Of a stretch of 64,000 nucleotides of DNA, positions 8,820 through 17,986 are shown one piece after another; position 1 is the stretch's first letter, and every line of letters begins with the position of its first letter. Below the pieces are notes generated by a model that saw only the letters and a program-made list of their open reading frames with translations, made no database searches and was not told the DNA's origin. Source of the DNA: Caballeronia arvi (GTDB lineage Bacteria > Pseudomonadota > Gammaproteobacteria > Burkholderiales > Burkholderiaceae); assembly GCF_001544695.2 (NCBI RefSeq), contig NZ_FCOM02000023.1:1-64000 (forward strand). The letters are read 5' to 3'. The position numbers and the translations under genes are program-made.

Positions 8820-10037
8820 TTACAGCCAGTCGTTTTCGAAACTGCAATCGGTCAGCGCGATGCAGCCGCTTTCGGTGAGCACGACCTGCTGTTCGAGCTT
8901 GACGCCCTGCGCGCCGCCTTCAGCGCCGATATAACTTTCGACGCACACCGTCATGCCCACTTCGAAGCGTCCGTCATAACCCGAGCTTTCCCAATCGACC
9001 TGATGCGCGATGGAAGGATATTCATCGACCATGCCGATGCCATGCGCAAGACAGCAGTACCGGTTCTTCACGAACTGGTCCGGAATCTTCCACGCCTTCT
9101 CCGAATACTCCTTGAAGGTCATGCCCGGGCGCAGAAGATCCATGTTGTAGTGGACCTGTGCGTACGCATATTCATAAAGCTTGCGTTGCTCGTCCGATGG
9201 ACGGCCGTCGCCGACGAGCCATGTTCTCGAGATATCGGAGCAATAGCCGTTCGGTCCGACCATGTCGGTGTCGAACGCGAGCAGATCGCCGTTTTGCAGC
9301 ACACGCGATGAACACTCGTGCATCCACGGATTCGTCCGGTCGCCCGAAGCAAGCAGTCGCGTTTCGATCCACTCGCCGCCATTGCGGATATTTTCGAAAT
9401 GCAGATGCGCCCAGATGTCGTTCTCGGTGAGTCCCGGACGAAGCTCGCGTCGCATGCGTTCGATACCTTTCTCCGCGGTGCGCAGCGATTCGCCGATAAG
9501 AACGAGTTCGCCCGAAGACTTGATGAGGCGCGCGGTTTCCATCAGCGCCTGGCCATTGAGAAGGGTGATGCCTTGCTTTTCCAGATACGCCGCGCCGAAC
9601 GGATCGAGCCGGTCGACGGCGAGCACGCCGCCATCGGGCGCATGCTTGCGAAATACATCGACTATTTCGGCGCCCCAGGTTTGCGCGCGGCGCTCCGCTT
9701 CGTGGCCCGCATTGAAGAACGTCCAACTGAGCGCGCCGCGCAGTTCGACATCGAGGTTCAGGCCGTCCCATACATGCTCGCTGCTGTGGAATTCCCACGC
9801 GACGATGCGGCCATCGGCGAAGACCATCACATAGCGCGCGGGATTGCGGCCCGCCCATACCTGCATGTTGGATGTGTCGGTGGCATAGCGAATGTTCACC
9901 GGGTCGTACAACAAAACCGCGGGGCATTCGTTCTTGCGCAATTGCTCTTGCACACGAGCGAGCCGATACGCCCGAACATCGTGCAGAAGTTTGTCTCTCT
10001 CACTCGGTTGGACCGCATGAAGCTCGTTGTCCGCCAT
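8820..10037 (-). CDS. M24-family metallohydrolase, DddP-like (creatinase/Xaa-Pro peptidase fold)
   Basis: Encodes 405 aa. An N-terminal creatinase-like domain (~20-165) is followed by a pita-bread domain with the metal ligands D256, D258, D268, H332, E367 and E382. From memory the spacing equals that of the DMSP lyase DddP of Ruegeria (D295, D297, D307, H371, E406, E421), and the position of its catalytic D377 is also aspartate here (D338 in AHGIGMVDEYP). The family includes peptidases, creatinase and DddP; a peptidase role is unlikely in this setting. Co-regulation with formaldehyde dehydrogenase and a betaine epimerase suggests it acts on an onium compound. Substrate unproven. Confidence 0.8.
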   Translation of the reverse strand: MADNELHAVQPSERDKLLHDVRAYRLARVQEQLRKNECPAVLLYDPVNIRYATDTSNMQVWAGRNPARYVMVFADGRIVAWEFHSSEHVWDGLNLDVELRGALSWTFFNAGHEAERRAQTWGAEIVDVFRKHAPDGGVLAVDRLDPFGAAYLEKQGITLLNGQALMETARLIKSSGELVLIGESLRTAEKGIERMRRELRPGLTENDIWAHLHFENIRNGGEWIETRLLASGDRTNPWMHECSSRVLQNGDLLAFDTDMVGPNGYCSDISRTWLVGDGRPSDEQRKLYEYAYAQVHYNMDLLRPGMTFKEYSEKAWKIPDQFVKNRYCCLAHGIGMVDEYPSIAHQVDWESSGYDGRFEVGMTVCVESYIGAEGGAQGVKLEQQVVLTESGCIALTDCSFENDWL

Positions 10038-10133
10038 TCCTGTTTGCTCCAGGCACGTTTGTGGATGTGTCGAGCTATTCGCTCGCTCTTCTTGTATTGC
10101 TTTTCAGGTTCAGACTGCCTCTGTTGAGCGCTG

Positions 10134-10201
10134 AGTATTGATGCCGCCGAAATCAGCGTCAATGGGCTTTATTTTCCCGGCCGCATTACATTAAGTTATG
10201 C
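10134..10201 (-). promoter_or_regulatory. Regulon promoter A (M24-fdhA operon) with LysR box
   Basis: Reading the minus strand, a dyad CATAA-N7-TAATG at 10184-10200 is centred 30 bases upstream of the -35 start. It is followed by CGGGAAAATAAA, the -35 TTGACG (10157-10162), a 17-base spacer and the -10 AATACT (10134-10139). Transcription should begin near 10127, giving a leader of about 90 bases before the M24 gene. The same layout without gaps occurs at 18916-18983 and 23177-23244. The T-N11-A dyad at -65 is the standard place for a LysR regulator to bind. Confidence 0.85.
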
Positions 10202-10240
10202 GCGTTCGCCGCTTTTAGCCGCAGGATAGCCGCGCGTATC

Positions 10241-10255
10241 GGGAAATTCCCTGAT
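10241..10255. promoter_or_regulatory. Shared GGGAAATTCCCTGAT element upstream of the GntR gene
   Basis: GGGAAATTCCC is a palindrome apart from its central base, followed by TGAT. A close relative, GGGGATTTCCCTGAT, lies at 23259-23273 before the SRPBCC gene. Both stand 65-75 bases upstream of the start codon on the plus strand and back onto one of the LysR-box promoters, so it may be a second operator for the divergent gene. The binding protein is unknown. Confidence 0.4.
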
Positions 10256-10319
10256 TAGACACATTGAAGTCTTGACGAATACAAATTGAAGACACAGGAT
10301 TCGGTCAACAGGAGAAGAC

Positions 10320-11045
10320 ATGAAGCCGAACGTCGTTGAACTCGATCGGGACGATGCACAAGCCCCGTCGCAAGACCGCAAGGCGACACTGGCGCAAGCG
10401 TTGCGGCACCGGATTCTGAGCATGGAACTCGCGCCGGGCGCGAGCCTCGATGAAGTGGCGCTGGCCGAGGAGTTCGGTCTGTCGCGCCCGCCAGTGCGTG
10501 AACTGATGCGGCAGATGGCGGCCGAGGGATATATCGAACTCGAAGCGAATCGCGCGGCGCGCGTCGCGTCGATGAACTACGACTCACTGCGCAATTACTT
10601 TCTTGCCGCGCCGCTGATCTACGTCGCGACGACCAAGCTGGCGGCCGTGCATGCGACGCAGGCGGAAATCGATGGACTCAAACGTATACAGGAACGCTTT
10701 CGCGCGGCCGTCGAAGGCCATGCCGTGGATGAGCGTGTGCTCGAAAACGACCACTTTCACTTCGCAATCGGGAAGATGGCGCACAACCCTTATCTGCTGC
10801 CGAGCCTTTGCCGTTTGCTGATCGATCACGCAAGGCTGGGAAAGACCTTTTATCAGCCACGCGACGAGCGCATGGACGCGGAACTCGCGGAAGCCATGCA
10901 GCAACACGAAGACATCATCGATGCAATTCAGCGTCGCGATGCCGATGCAGCCGGCGATATCGTGCGCGAGCATGTCTATCTGGCGCGACGCAACATGGCT
11001 TCGTATGTGGCGCCCGAAGGCGTCGCGGTGCCGATCGACTTTTAA
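10320..11045 (+). CDS. GntR-family (FCD/FadR) transcriptional regulator
   Basis: Encodes 241 aa with an AGGAG ribosome site. The N-terminal winged helix (~22-90) contains ILSMELAPGASLDEVALAEEFGLSR and PPVRELMRQMAAEGYIE. The C-terminal FCD ligand domain (~95-225) keeps likely metal-binding histidines (HFHFAIG ~142 and REHVYLARR ~213). It is the first gene of an operon running to 17912 (dehydrogenase, DapA-like, FAD oxidoreductase, ABC importer) with a 24-base gap to the next gene, so it most likely senses a pathway intermediate and represses this operon. Confidence 0.9.
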   Translation: MKPNVVELDRDDAQAPSQDRKATLAQALRHRILSMELAPGASLDEVALAEEFGLSRPPVRELMRQMAAEGYIELEANRAARVASMNYDSLRNYFLAAPLIYVATTKLAAVHATQAEIDGLKRIQERFRAAVEGHAVDERVLENDHFHFAIGKMAHNPYLLPSLCRLLIDHARLGKTFYQPRDERMDAELAEAMQQHEDIIDAIQRRDADAAGDIVREHVYLARRNMASYVAPEGVAVPIDF

Positions 11046-11069
11046 CTTCCGTATCGATGAGAGATTGAT

Positions 11070-12569
11070 ATGACTGATTTGTTGTCCACGAGCCAGTATC
11101 AGGACATCGCTCGCGAATTGAAGCTGCCGCGCTTTGCCGTCATCGATGGCAAGGCTTGCGGCGCGGTGTCGGGCGAGACGTTCGCAACGCTCAATCCCGC
11201 AACGGGCGCACGTCTGGCCGACGTGCCCGCGTGCTCGAAGCAAGATGTCGACGCGGCCGTTGCGAGCGCGCGCGCCGCGTTCAACGACGGGCGCTGGTCG
11301 AAGCTGCATCCCGCCGCGCGCAAGCAGGCCATTCTCCGGCTGGCCGATCTGATCGAACAGCACTCGCTCGAACTCGCAGTGATGGAAAGCCTCGATGCGG
11401 GCAAGACCATCTTCGATTGTCAGACAGTGGACGTTCCTGAAACCATCAACGTGCTGCGCTGGCATGCCGAAGCCATCGACAAGATTTACGATCAGGTCTC
11501 GCCCGCGTCCGAGAACCATATTTCGATGATCGTGCGCGAGCCGGTCGGCGTCGTGGGCCTCGTGTTGCCGTGGAACTTCCCGTTGCTGATGCTCGCATGG
11601 AAGATCGGCCCATCACTCGCCGCCGGCTGTTCGCTCGTCGTGAAGCCCGCTGAAGAAACGTCGCTGACGACGATGCGCGTCGCGGAGCTCGCGATCGAAG
11701 CAGGCATTCCGCCCGGCGTCTTCAATGTCGTGACGGGCACGGGCCCCGCGGTCGGTGAACCCATCGGCCGACATCCGGATATCGACATGGTGTCGTTCAC
11801 CGGCTCGACCGACACCGGACGCCGCTTTCTCTCGTATTCGGCGGAGAGCAATCTCAAGGAAATCGTGCTCGAAATGGGCGGCAAGAACCCGTGCATCGTG
11901 ATGTCCGACGCAACGGACCTCGACGCGGTGGCCGGTCATATCGTCAATGGCGCGCTGTGGAACATGGGCGAGAACTGCTCGGCGATATCGCGGCTCATCG
12001 TTCATCGCGACATCAAGGCGCGGCTGCTCGACAGAATCATGAAGCTCGCCGACGAATGGAAAGTGGGTGATCCGCTCGATCCGTCGAACCGGATCGGACC
12101 GCTGGTTTCGCGACAGCACTACGAGAAAGTCGCGTCGTATCTGTCCGGCGACATCAACGTGCTGCATGGCGGCCAGACCAGCGAGGGACGGTACGTTCAT
12201 CCGACCATCATCGATGTCGAAAGCAACGATGCGAAGCATGCGCGCGAGGAAATCTTCGGGCCGGTGCTCGCGGTCATCACGGTCGACAGCCTCCAACAGG
12301 CCATCGATATCGCCAACGACACCGACTACGGCCTCGCCGCTTCCGTGTTTGCTGGCAACGGCAAACGCGCATTGCGCGCGGCGCGAGCCATCCGCGCGGG
12401 CACCGTCACGGTGAACTCGTTCGGCGAAGGCGACATTACGACGCCATTCGGCGGATTCAGGCAATCCGGTTTCGGCGGGCGCGATAACTCGCTCCATGCA
12501 CACGATCAATACACGCAACTGAAGACCATCTGGCTCGACCTCAACGATAGCGACACGGACGAAGAGTAA
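11070..12569 (+). CDS. NAD(P)-dependent aldehyde dehydrogenase (PuuC-like; candidate 2-oxoglutarate semialdehyde dehydrogenase)
   Basis: Encodes 499 aa of the ALDH superfamily. Catalytic E268 (VLEMGGKNP) and C303 (NMGENCSAISR) have normal spacing, and the cofactor region LPWNFPLLML and FTGSTDTGR is intact. By sequence it is closest to PuuC-type enzymes acting on amino-aldehydes. In hydroxyproline catabolism an ALDH oxidises 2-oxoglutarate semialdehyde made by a DapA-family deaminase, and exactly such a DapA-like gene follows after four bases. The assignment to that step is from context; gamma-aminobutyraldehyde-type substrates remain possible. Confidence 0.85.
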   Translation: MTDLLSTSQYQDIARELKLPRFAVIDGKACGAVSGETFATLNPATGARLADVPACSKQDVDAAVASARAAFNDGRWSKLHPAARKQAILRLADLIEQHSLELAVMESLDAGKTIFDCQTVDVPETINVLRWHAEAIDKIYDQVSPASENHISMIVREPVGVVGLVLPWNFPLLMLAWKIGPSLAAGCSLVVKPAEETSLTTMRVAELAIEAGIPPGVFNVVTGTGPAVGEPIGRHPDIDMVSFTGSTDTGRRFLSYSAESNLKEIVLEMGGKNPCIVMSDATDLDAVAGHIVNGALWNMGENCSAISRLIVHRDIKARLLDRIMKLADEWKVGDPLDPSNRIGPLVSRQHYEKVASYLSGDINVLHGGQTSEGRYVHPTIIDVESNDAKHAREEIFGPVLAVITVDSLQQAIDIANDTDYGLAASVFAGNGKRALRAARAIRAGTVTVNSFGEGDITTPFGGFRQSGFGGRDNSLHAHDQYTQLKTIWLDLNDSDTDEE

Positions 12570-12573
12570 AGAC

Positions 12574-13464
12574 ATGAAAGAATTCCTTTTTCCCGGCATC
12601 AATCTGGCAATTAGCACTCCTTTTGATGAGAACGGCAAACCGGATCACGCACGACTGGAAGCGCTGATCGAGCGTTATCTTGCCGCGGGCATTCGCGGCT
12701 TCGTGCTGAGCTCGGGCACGGGCATGCACGTCTACCTTTCGCAGGAAGAGTCGAAGGCGCTCGTCGCGTTCGGCGCGAAAGTGATCGGCGGCCGCGCCAA
12801 AATCATCGCGCAGACGTCCGCTTTGCTCGTCGACGATGTCGTCGAGCGCACGCGCCATGCCGCCGACTGCGGCGCCGACGGCGTGATGGTGCTGCCACCG
12901 TTCTTCGAAGGCCCGACAGACGACGATGGCGTCTTCGAGTTCTATGCGTCCGTCGCGCGCGGTGGGCTGCCGATCATCGGATACAACGTGCCGCAAGCCG
13001 TCGGCGTGGAGATCACGCCTTCGCTACTGCGCCGTCTCTGCGCAATACCCGAATTCCTCGCGGTAAAGGACAGTAGCGGCGATCTCGCGAAGCAGGCGGC
13101 CTTGATTCGCACCGGTCTGCCGATGATGAACGGCGCAGACGCGCTCGTGCCCTACGCGATGTACGCGGGCGTGAAAGGGCTGATCTGGGGCGGCGCCAAC
13201 TTTGCACCGAAGACATGCCTTCAGTTCGTCGCCGCCGCTCAGGAACATCGATGGGATGACGCGCGCGAGATCTGGCGATTGCTCGAACCGGCCATGTCGC
13301 TGATCTGGGAAGGCGACTACGTTCAGTCGGTTTATGCGGCGGCGGAAATGACGGGTTATGGCGCAGGCAATCCGCGCCGTCCCTTGTCTCGTCTCTCATC
13401 GAAGAAGGTCGATGTCCTGCGCAGCGCGTTGGGCGAACTTGTCGAGCGCGAAAGCGCGGTCTAA
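12574..13464 (+). CDS. DapA-family lyase/deaminase (candidate pyrroline-4-hydroxy-2-carboxylate deaminase)
   Basis: Encodes 296 aa, a normal DapA-family (beta/alpha)8 barrel length. The Schiff-base lysine K165 (AVKDSSGD) and tyrosine Y137 (GYNVPQAVG) are present, as is an SSGTGMH substrate loop (~48) unlike the GTTGE of true dihydrodipicolinate synthase. Family members include pyruvate aldolases and the hydroxyproline-pathway deaminase that gives 2-oxoglutarate semialdehyde. Between an ALDH and a FAD amine oxidoreductase, the deaminase role is the best reading. It starts four bases after the ALDH stop, indicating a tightly coupled operon. Confidence 0.8.
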   Translation: MKEFLFPGINLAISTPFDENGKPDHARLEALIERYLAAGIRGFVLSSGTGMHVYLSQEESKALVAFGAKVIGGRAKIIAQTSALLVDDVVERTRHAADCGADGVMVLPPFFEGPTDDDGVFEFYASVARGGLPIIGYNVPQAVGVEITPSLLRRLCAIPEFLAVKDSSGDLAKQAALIRTGLPMMNGADALVPYAMYAGVKGLIWGGANFAPKTCLQFVAAAQEHRWDDAREIWRLLEPAMSLIWEGDYVQSVYAAAEMTGYGAGNPRRPLSRLSSKKVDVLRSALGELVERESAV

Positions 13465-13482
13465 GGAATCGGGCGAAACATC

Positions 13483-14808
13483 ATGTTCGTAGCGAACAAA
13501 CTGCCTCAGCATCTCGGCGAGTCCGGCTGGGTGACGATGCTGCCTCGCCGCACGCCGCGTCCATCGCTCGATGGCGCGGTGAAAGCCGATATCGTCGTGA
13601 TCGGCGGCGGCTTCGCCGGCCTTTCGGCGGCGCGGCGTCTTTCGCAACTAGATCCGAAGCTCAAGGTCGTCATTTTGGAAGCGGGCGAAATTGCGGAGGG
13701 CGCGACCGGGCGCAACTCGGGCTTCATCATCGATCTGCCTCACGAAGTTTCATCAGAGGACTATGGCGGCTCCGATAGCGACGCACGGCGGCACGATATC
13801 AAGGTGCATCGCATCGCCATCGCGCTCGCACAGCAACTCGCGAAAGAGAAGGGCTGGGGCAAGGATATCTTCGATCCGTGCGGCAAGTACAACGTCGCAT
13901 TGGGTCCGCAGGGCGACAAGCATGTCGTGTCCTATGCGAAGCAACTGGAGAAGGTTGGCGAACCATATCGGCTGCTCGATGGGAGAGAGATCGCGGGCGT
14001 CACCGGCACGAGCTCGTTCACGTCGGCTATCTATACGCCGGGCACGGTCATCATTCAGCCCGCCGCCTATATTCGCGGGCTGGCCGATTCATTCAGCGGC
14101 GCGGTGAAGCTCTACGAAAACACGCCCGCACTTTCTTTTGAACGACAAGGCGTGGCATGGCGAATCAAAACGCCGAAGGGAGAGATCAACGCAGCGAAGA
14201 TCATCCTCGCGAATAACGGGCAGGCTCAGAGCTTCGGTCTTTTCCGTGGTCAGCTTCTGCATGTCTATACGTATGCGTCGATGACCGAAGCATTCGATCC
14301 TTCCCTCCTCGGCGGTGATCGTTCCTGGGCGGCCACGCCCGCTTTTCCGATGGGAACGACGGTGCGAAGAGTGCGGGGCGACGACGGCGATCGCATCCTG
14401 ATTCGCTCGCGCTACACCTATAACCCGCGCATGCAGGTGAGCAAAACGGCGATCGCACGCGCCGGGCGCGTTCACGACCGCAAGTTCGAAGCGCGCTTCC
14501 CGATGCTGAAAGCGTTACCCATGCAGTACCGATGGGCGGGCGCGATGGCGCTCACATGGAACGGCGTACCGGCGTTCGGCGAGATCGAGCCCGGCATCTT
14601 CGCGGCTATCGCGTGCAATGGCGTCGGTGCGACGAAAGCGACGGCTTCGGGCATCGCGGCCGCCGAGGCCGCGCTCGGAATGGATTCATGGCTGGTTCAG
14701 GTGTTCCGGGGCTTTGCCGCGCCGAAACGGCTTCCGCCTCAACCCTTCCTGACGATAGGCGCGACGGCGAATCTCAGCATGAAGGAATGGTCTGCGGGAC
14801 TGGAATGA
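13483..14808 (+). CDS. FAD-dependent amine/amino-acid oxidoreductase (DAO family)
   Basis: Encodes 441 aa. The dinucleotide-binding motif VIGGGFAGLSAARRL lies at ~41-55, followed by the acidic residue of ILEAGEIAEGATGRNSG, a DAO/PuuB family hallmark. The C-terminal FAD contact is GVGATKATASG (~385). DAO enzymes oxidise secondary amines such as sarcosine, N-methylproline or D-hydroxyproline. In this operon it could do the second demethylation (N-methyl amino acid, releasing formaldehyde) or the oxidation of cis-4-hydroxy-D-proline; the sequence alone does not decide. It has no signal peptide, so it is cytoplasmic. Confidence 0.82.
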   Translation: MFVANKLPQHLGESGWVTMLPRRTPRPSLDGAVKADIVVIGGGFAGLSAARRLSQLDPKLKVVILEAGEIAEGATGRNSGFIIDLPHEVSSEDYGGSDSDARRHDIKVHRIAIALAQQLAKEKGWGKDIFDPCGKYNVALGPQGDKHVVSYAKQLEKVGEPYRLLDGREIAGVTGTSSFTSAIYTPGTVIIQPAAYIRGLADSFSGAVKLYENTPALSFERQGVAWRIKTPKGEINAAKIILANNGQAQSFGLFRGQLLHVYTYASMTEAFDPSLLGGDRSWAATPAFPMGTTVRRVRGDDGDRILIRSRYTYNPRMQVSKTAIARAGRVHDRKFEARFPMLKALPMQYRWAGAMALTWNGVPAFGEIEPGIFAAIACNGVGATKATASGIAAAEAALGMDSWLVQVFRGFAAPKRLPPQPFLTIGATANLSMKEWSAGLE

Positions 14809-14875
14809 TCAATGGATCTTTACGTTCGCAATTCGACAGCGAGTTTCGGCGCGCAAAGGAATGACGGAGGAACAC

Positions 14876-15763
14876 ATGGACTGGTTAAGCAAATTCCCTC
14901 ACATGCAGGACGAGTCGCTTCTGCACATGAAGCGTTCGATCGATGACGGCTTTCGCGCTTTCACCTCGGCATATGGCGATGCCGTCGACAGCTTCTTTCA
15001 ACCGCTTCAGCAATTCCTGATGGCGGCCGAGCGTTTCATGACGCAAACACCGTGGCCCGTCATCATGCTGCTCGTCGTCGCCGTGGCGTGGGCGGCGAGC
15101 CGCAACTGGAAAGTCGTCGCGGGCTGCTTCGTGACGCTCGCCCTGATCGGCTATCTCGACATGTGGCAGGACACGATGCGAACGGTGTCGATGATTTTCG
15201 TCTGCACCGTGCTTTCGATTCTCATCGGACTGCCCATCGGCATCGTCATGGCGAAGTCGGATCGCGTGCGCCGGATCGTGGACCCCGTGCTCGATGTCAT
15301 GCAGACCATGCCGAGCTTCGTCTATCTGATTCCGGTGGTGATGCTGCTCGGCATCGGCCGCGTGCCGGGCCTGATCGCCGTGGTCATCTATGCGATTCCG
15401 CCGATGATTCGCCTGACCAACCTCGGCATCCGGCTCGTCGATCGCGACATCCTCGAAGCGGCGGATGCGTTCGGTTCGTCGCAGTGGCAACGGCTCATCA
15501 AGGTGCAACTGCCGCTCGCGCTGCCCACCATCATGGCCGGCGTCAATCAGACCATCATGATGGCGCTCGCGATGGTCGTGGTCGCCGCGATGATCGGCGT
15601 GCAAGGACTCGGACAACCCGTGCTGAAGGCTATCGCAAACCAGTACTTCACGCTCGGTATCTTCAACGGTCTCGCTATCGTGGGCATCGCGGTCATTTTC
15701 GACCGGGTCAGTCAGGCCTATGGCAAGCGGCTCCAAAAGCATCAGGAGGTGGTTCATGGCTGA
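14876..15763 (+). CDS. Betaine-type ABC transporter permease (ProW/OpuAB-like)
   Basis: Encodes 295 aa. I choose the ATG at 14876 because GGAGG stands five bases before it; the ATG at 14861 lacks a spaced ribosome site. After a soluble N-terminal stretch there are about six membrane helices and the permease EAA loop (LEAADAFGSSQWQRLIKVQLPLA split around ~200). This is the ProW-like family that imports glycine betaine, proline betaine, choline and relatives. It overlaps the ATPase gene by eight bases, and the binding protein follows. Confidence 0.9.
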   Translation: MDWLSKFPHMQDESLLHMKRSIDDGFRAFTSAYGDAVDSFFQPLQQFLMAAERFMTQTPWPVIMLLVVAVAWAASRNWKVVAGCFVTLALIGYLDMWQDTMRTVSMIFVCTVLSILIGLPIGIVMAKSDRVRRIVDPVLDVMQTMPSFVYLIPVVMLLGIGRVPGLIAVVIYAIPPMIRLTNLGIRLVDRDILEAADAFGSSQWQRLIKVQLPLALPTIMAGVNQTIMMALAMVVVAAMIGVQGLGQPVLKAIANQYFTLGIFNGLAIVGIAVIFDRVSQAYGKRLQKHQEVVHG

Positions 15764-16871
15764 CATCAACGCAGGCGGCATCAAGATCCAGAATCTCTAC
15801 AAGATTTTCGGACCCAAGGCCGCGTCACACGTTGCAGCTGTCAAAAGCGGCATGTCAAAGACCGACTTGTTGCAACAGACCGGTCATGTTCTTGGCCTGA
15901 GAGATATCAACCTCGATATTCCCGCAGGTTCCATTCAGGTCATCATGGGTCTTTCGGGGTCCGGAAAATCGACGCTCATCCGGCACATCAATCGACTCAT
16001 CGATCCGACTGCGGGTGAAGTGCTGATCGGCGGCGTCGATGTGTGCAAGATGAAGTTCCGCGACCTGCGCGAGTTTCGCCGCCGGCAAACGGCGATGGTG
16101 TTCCAAAAGTTCGCGCTGCTGCCGCATCGCAATGTGCTGGACAACGTCATTTACGGTCTCGAAGTGTGCAGTGTGGCGCGCAAGGATTGCGTCGATACCG
16201 CGATGAGATGGATCGAGCGCGTCGGTCTCAAGGGTTTCGAAACGCGCTATCCCAATCAGTTGTCCGGCGGCATGCAGCAACGCGTCGGCCTCGCCCGCGC
16301 GCTGGCAATGGACGCGCCCGTTCTTCTGATGGACGAAGCGTATTCGGCACTGGACCCGCTCATCCGCATGGATATGCAGACCGTGCTGCTGGATCTTCAG
16401 AAGGAGATTCGCAAGACCATCGTATTCATCACGCACGACCTCGACGAAGCGCTTCGACTCGGCGATCAGATTGCGATCCTGCGCGACGGCTGCATGGTTC
16501 AGCAAGGTACGAAGCAGGACATCGTTCTGCGGCCGGCCGACGAATACGTAACCAACTTCGTCAGGCAGGTGAATCGCGGACGCGTCGTCTCCGTGGACGG
16601 CGTGATGACGCCCATGCGCTCAGGTCTTGCCGCGGTCGGGAAGCACGTCGCGGCCGATACGACCATCGAGCATGCGATCTCGGCGCTGACCCGAGAGCCG
16701 GAGATCGAACAACTGATCGTGGTGGGCGAGAGCAATCAGCCGTTGGGCACGGTGAATCTGCGCCAGCTCGCAAGCGCGCTGATTACTCCGGACGAAGCGG
16801 ACGACGCGGTTTGCACAGGCGTCATCGAACGCAAGCATGCCGAAGTCCCGGCGGAAGTCTCTCGCGGATGA
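15756..16871 (+). CDS. Betaine-type ABC transporter ATP-binding protein (ProV/OpuAA-like)
   Basis: Encodes 371 aa from the ATG at 15756, which has an AGGAGGT site. Walker A GLSGSGKST (~68), Q-loop, signature LSGGMQQR (~168), Walker B VLLMDEA (~188) and the switch histidine in FITHD are all present. An N-terminal ProV-type extension with GMSKTDLLQQTG and a C-terminal CBS-like region (~280-350) mark it as a QAT-family ATPase. The CBS part of this family senses ionic strength in OpuA, but the copy here looks short. Partner of the permease and of the binding protein at 16911. Confidence 0.92.
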   Translation: MADINAGGIKIQNLYKIFGPKAASHVAAVKSGMSKTDLLQQTGHVLGLRDINLDIPAGSIQVIMGLSGSGKSTLIRHINRLIDPTAGEVLIGGVDVCKMKFRDLREFRRRQTAMVFQKFALLPHRNVLDNVIYGLEVCSVARKDCVDTAMRWIERVGLKGFETRYPNQLSGGMQQRVGLARALAMDAPVLLMDEAYSALDPLIRMDMQTVLLDLQKEIRKTIVFITHDLDEALRLGDQIAILRDGCMVQQGTKQDIVLRPADEYVTNFVRQVNRGRVVSVDGVMTPMRSGLAAVGKHVAADTTIEHAISALTREPEIEQLIVVGESNQPLGTVNLRQLASALITPDEADDAVCTGVIERKHAEVPAEVSRG

Positions 16872-16910
16872 ACGACATCATCGAATACTGCAAACCTTAG
16901 AGGAACTGCA

Positions 16911-17912
16911 ATGAACCTGAAATTTCTAGGCGTGCTCGTCACTGTGGGCATGTTGTGTGGAAGTCCGCAAGCCAATGCCGCGCGTTGCGGGAACGTGACG
17001 ATCGCGAGCATGAACTGGCAGAGCGCGGAGCTGGAAGCCGCCGTTGATAAGTACATTCTCAGCGAAGGTTATGGCTGTCAGGTGAACTCGGTCATCGGCG
17101 ACACGGTTCCGACGATTACCTCGATGGTGGAAAAGAGCCAGCCCGATATCGTGTCCGAAGGCGCCATCGATCTGCTTCCCGCGATTGCCAAGCAGGGCAT
17201 CGATTCGAAGAAGATCGTGGTGGCCGCCAACGTCATCAAGGAAGGCGCGGTCTATGGCTGGTTCATTCCGAAATACCTGGCGGACGCACATCCCGAGATC
17301 AAGACGATCTCCGATGCGCTGAAGCATCCGGAGCTCTTCCCCGATCCCGAGAACCCGAAGAAAGGCGCCATTTATAACGGCCCTCAGGGTTGGGGGATAA
17401 CGGTCAATACCGCGCAGTTATACAAGGCATTCAAGGCCGAACAGGCGGGCTTCCGTCTCGTGGATACGGGTTCGGCAGCAGGCCTCGACGGATCGTTGAC
17501 GAAGGCGTATGAGAGAAAGCAAGGCTGGCTCGGCGTCTACTGGTCTCCCACTTCGCTCCTCGGCAAGTACAAGATGGTGAAGCTCGAAGAGGGCGTACCC
17601 ATCGATCAGGCTGAATGGAAACGCTGCACGACCGTGGCGAGCTGTCCCGACCCGAAACCGACGGGATGGCCTGGAAGCCGGCTGCTTACGCTGGTCGCGA
17701 AACCATTCGCCGACAAAGCGAGTCCGGACGTCATGAAGTATCTGAACACGCGCACCTTCACGACCGCCGATGTTCAACAGGCGATGTCCTGGATGACCGA
17801 TAACCAGGCGACGGGCGACGACGCCGCGAAGCACTTCCTGAAACAGAAGCCGGATATCTGGACGAAGTGGGTGACGCCCGATGCGGCGGACAAGATCAAG
17901 GCATCGCTGTAA
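16911..17912 (+). CDS. Betaine-type ABC transporter substrate-binding protein (OpuAC/ProX-like), first copy
   Basis: Encodes 333 aa with an AGAGG site and a signal peptide ending near ANA (~24). The mature OpuAC-like fold starts with VTIASMNWQSAELEAAVDKY. Tryptophan-rich segments that could form the cation-pi box for a quaternary amine include NWQSAE, YGWFIP, GPQGWGI and GVYWSPTS. It is the last gene of the GntR operon and is followed by a hairpin. It differs clearly from the second binding protein at 22201, so the importer may use two receptors. Confidence 0.9.
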   Translation: MNLKFLGVLVTVGMLCGSPQANAARCGNVTIASMNWQSAELEAAVDKYILSEGYGCQVNSVIGDTVPTITSMVEKSQPDIVSEGAIDLLPAIAKQGIDSKKIVVAANVIKEGAVYGWFIPKYLADAHPEIKTISDALKHPELFPDPENPKKGAIYNGPQGWGITVNTAQLYKAFKAEQAGFRLVDTGSAAGLDGSLTKAYERKQGWLGVYWSPTSLLGKYKMVKLEEGVPIDQAEWKRCTTVASCPDPKPTGWPGSRLLTLVAKPFADKASPDVMKYLNTRTFTTADVQQAMSWMTDNQATGDDAAKHFLKQKPDIWTKWVTPDAADKIKASL

Positions 17913-17924
17913 ATGTCGTTCACT

Positions 17925-17951
17925 CGCCGCGTGCTTTTGCGCGGCGCGTTT
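17925..17951 (+). terminator. Probable terminator after the importer operon
   Basis: A seven-base stem CGCCGCG / CGCGGCG (17925-17931 and 17940-17946) with loop TGCTTTTG is followed by CGTTT. It lies 13 bases after the binding-protein stop and separates that operon from the LysR gene. The T run is short, so termination may be partial. Confidence 0.5.
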
Positions 17952-17986
17952 CCGCAGCAATGAATCGATCTCCCCACTGAACCAAG

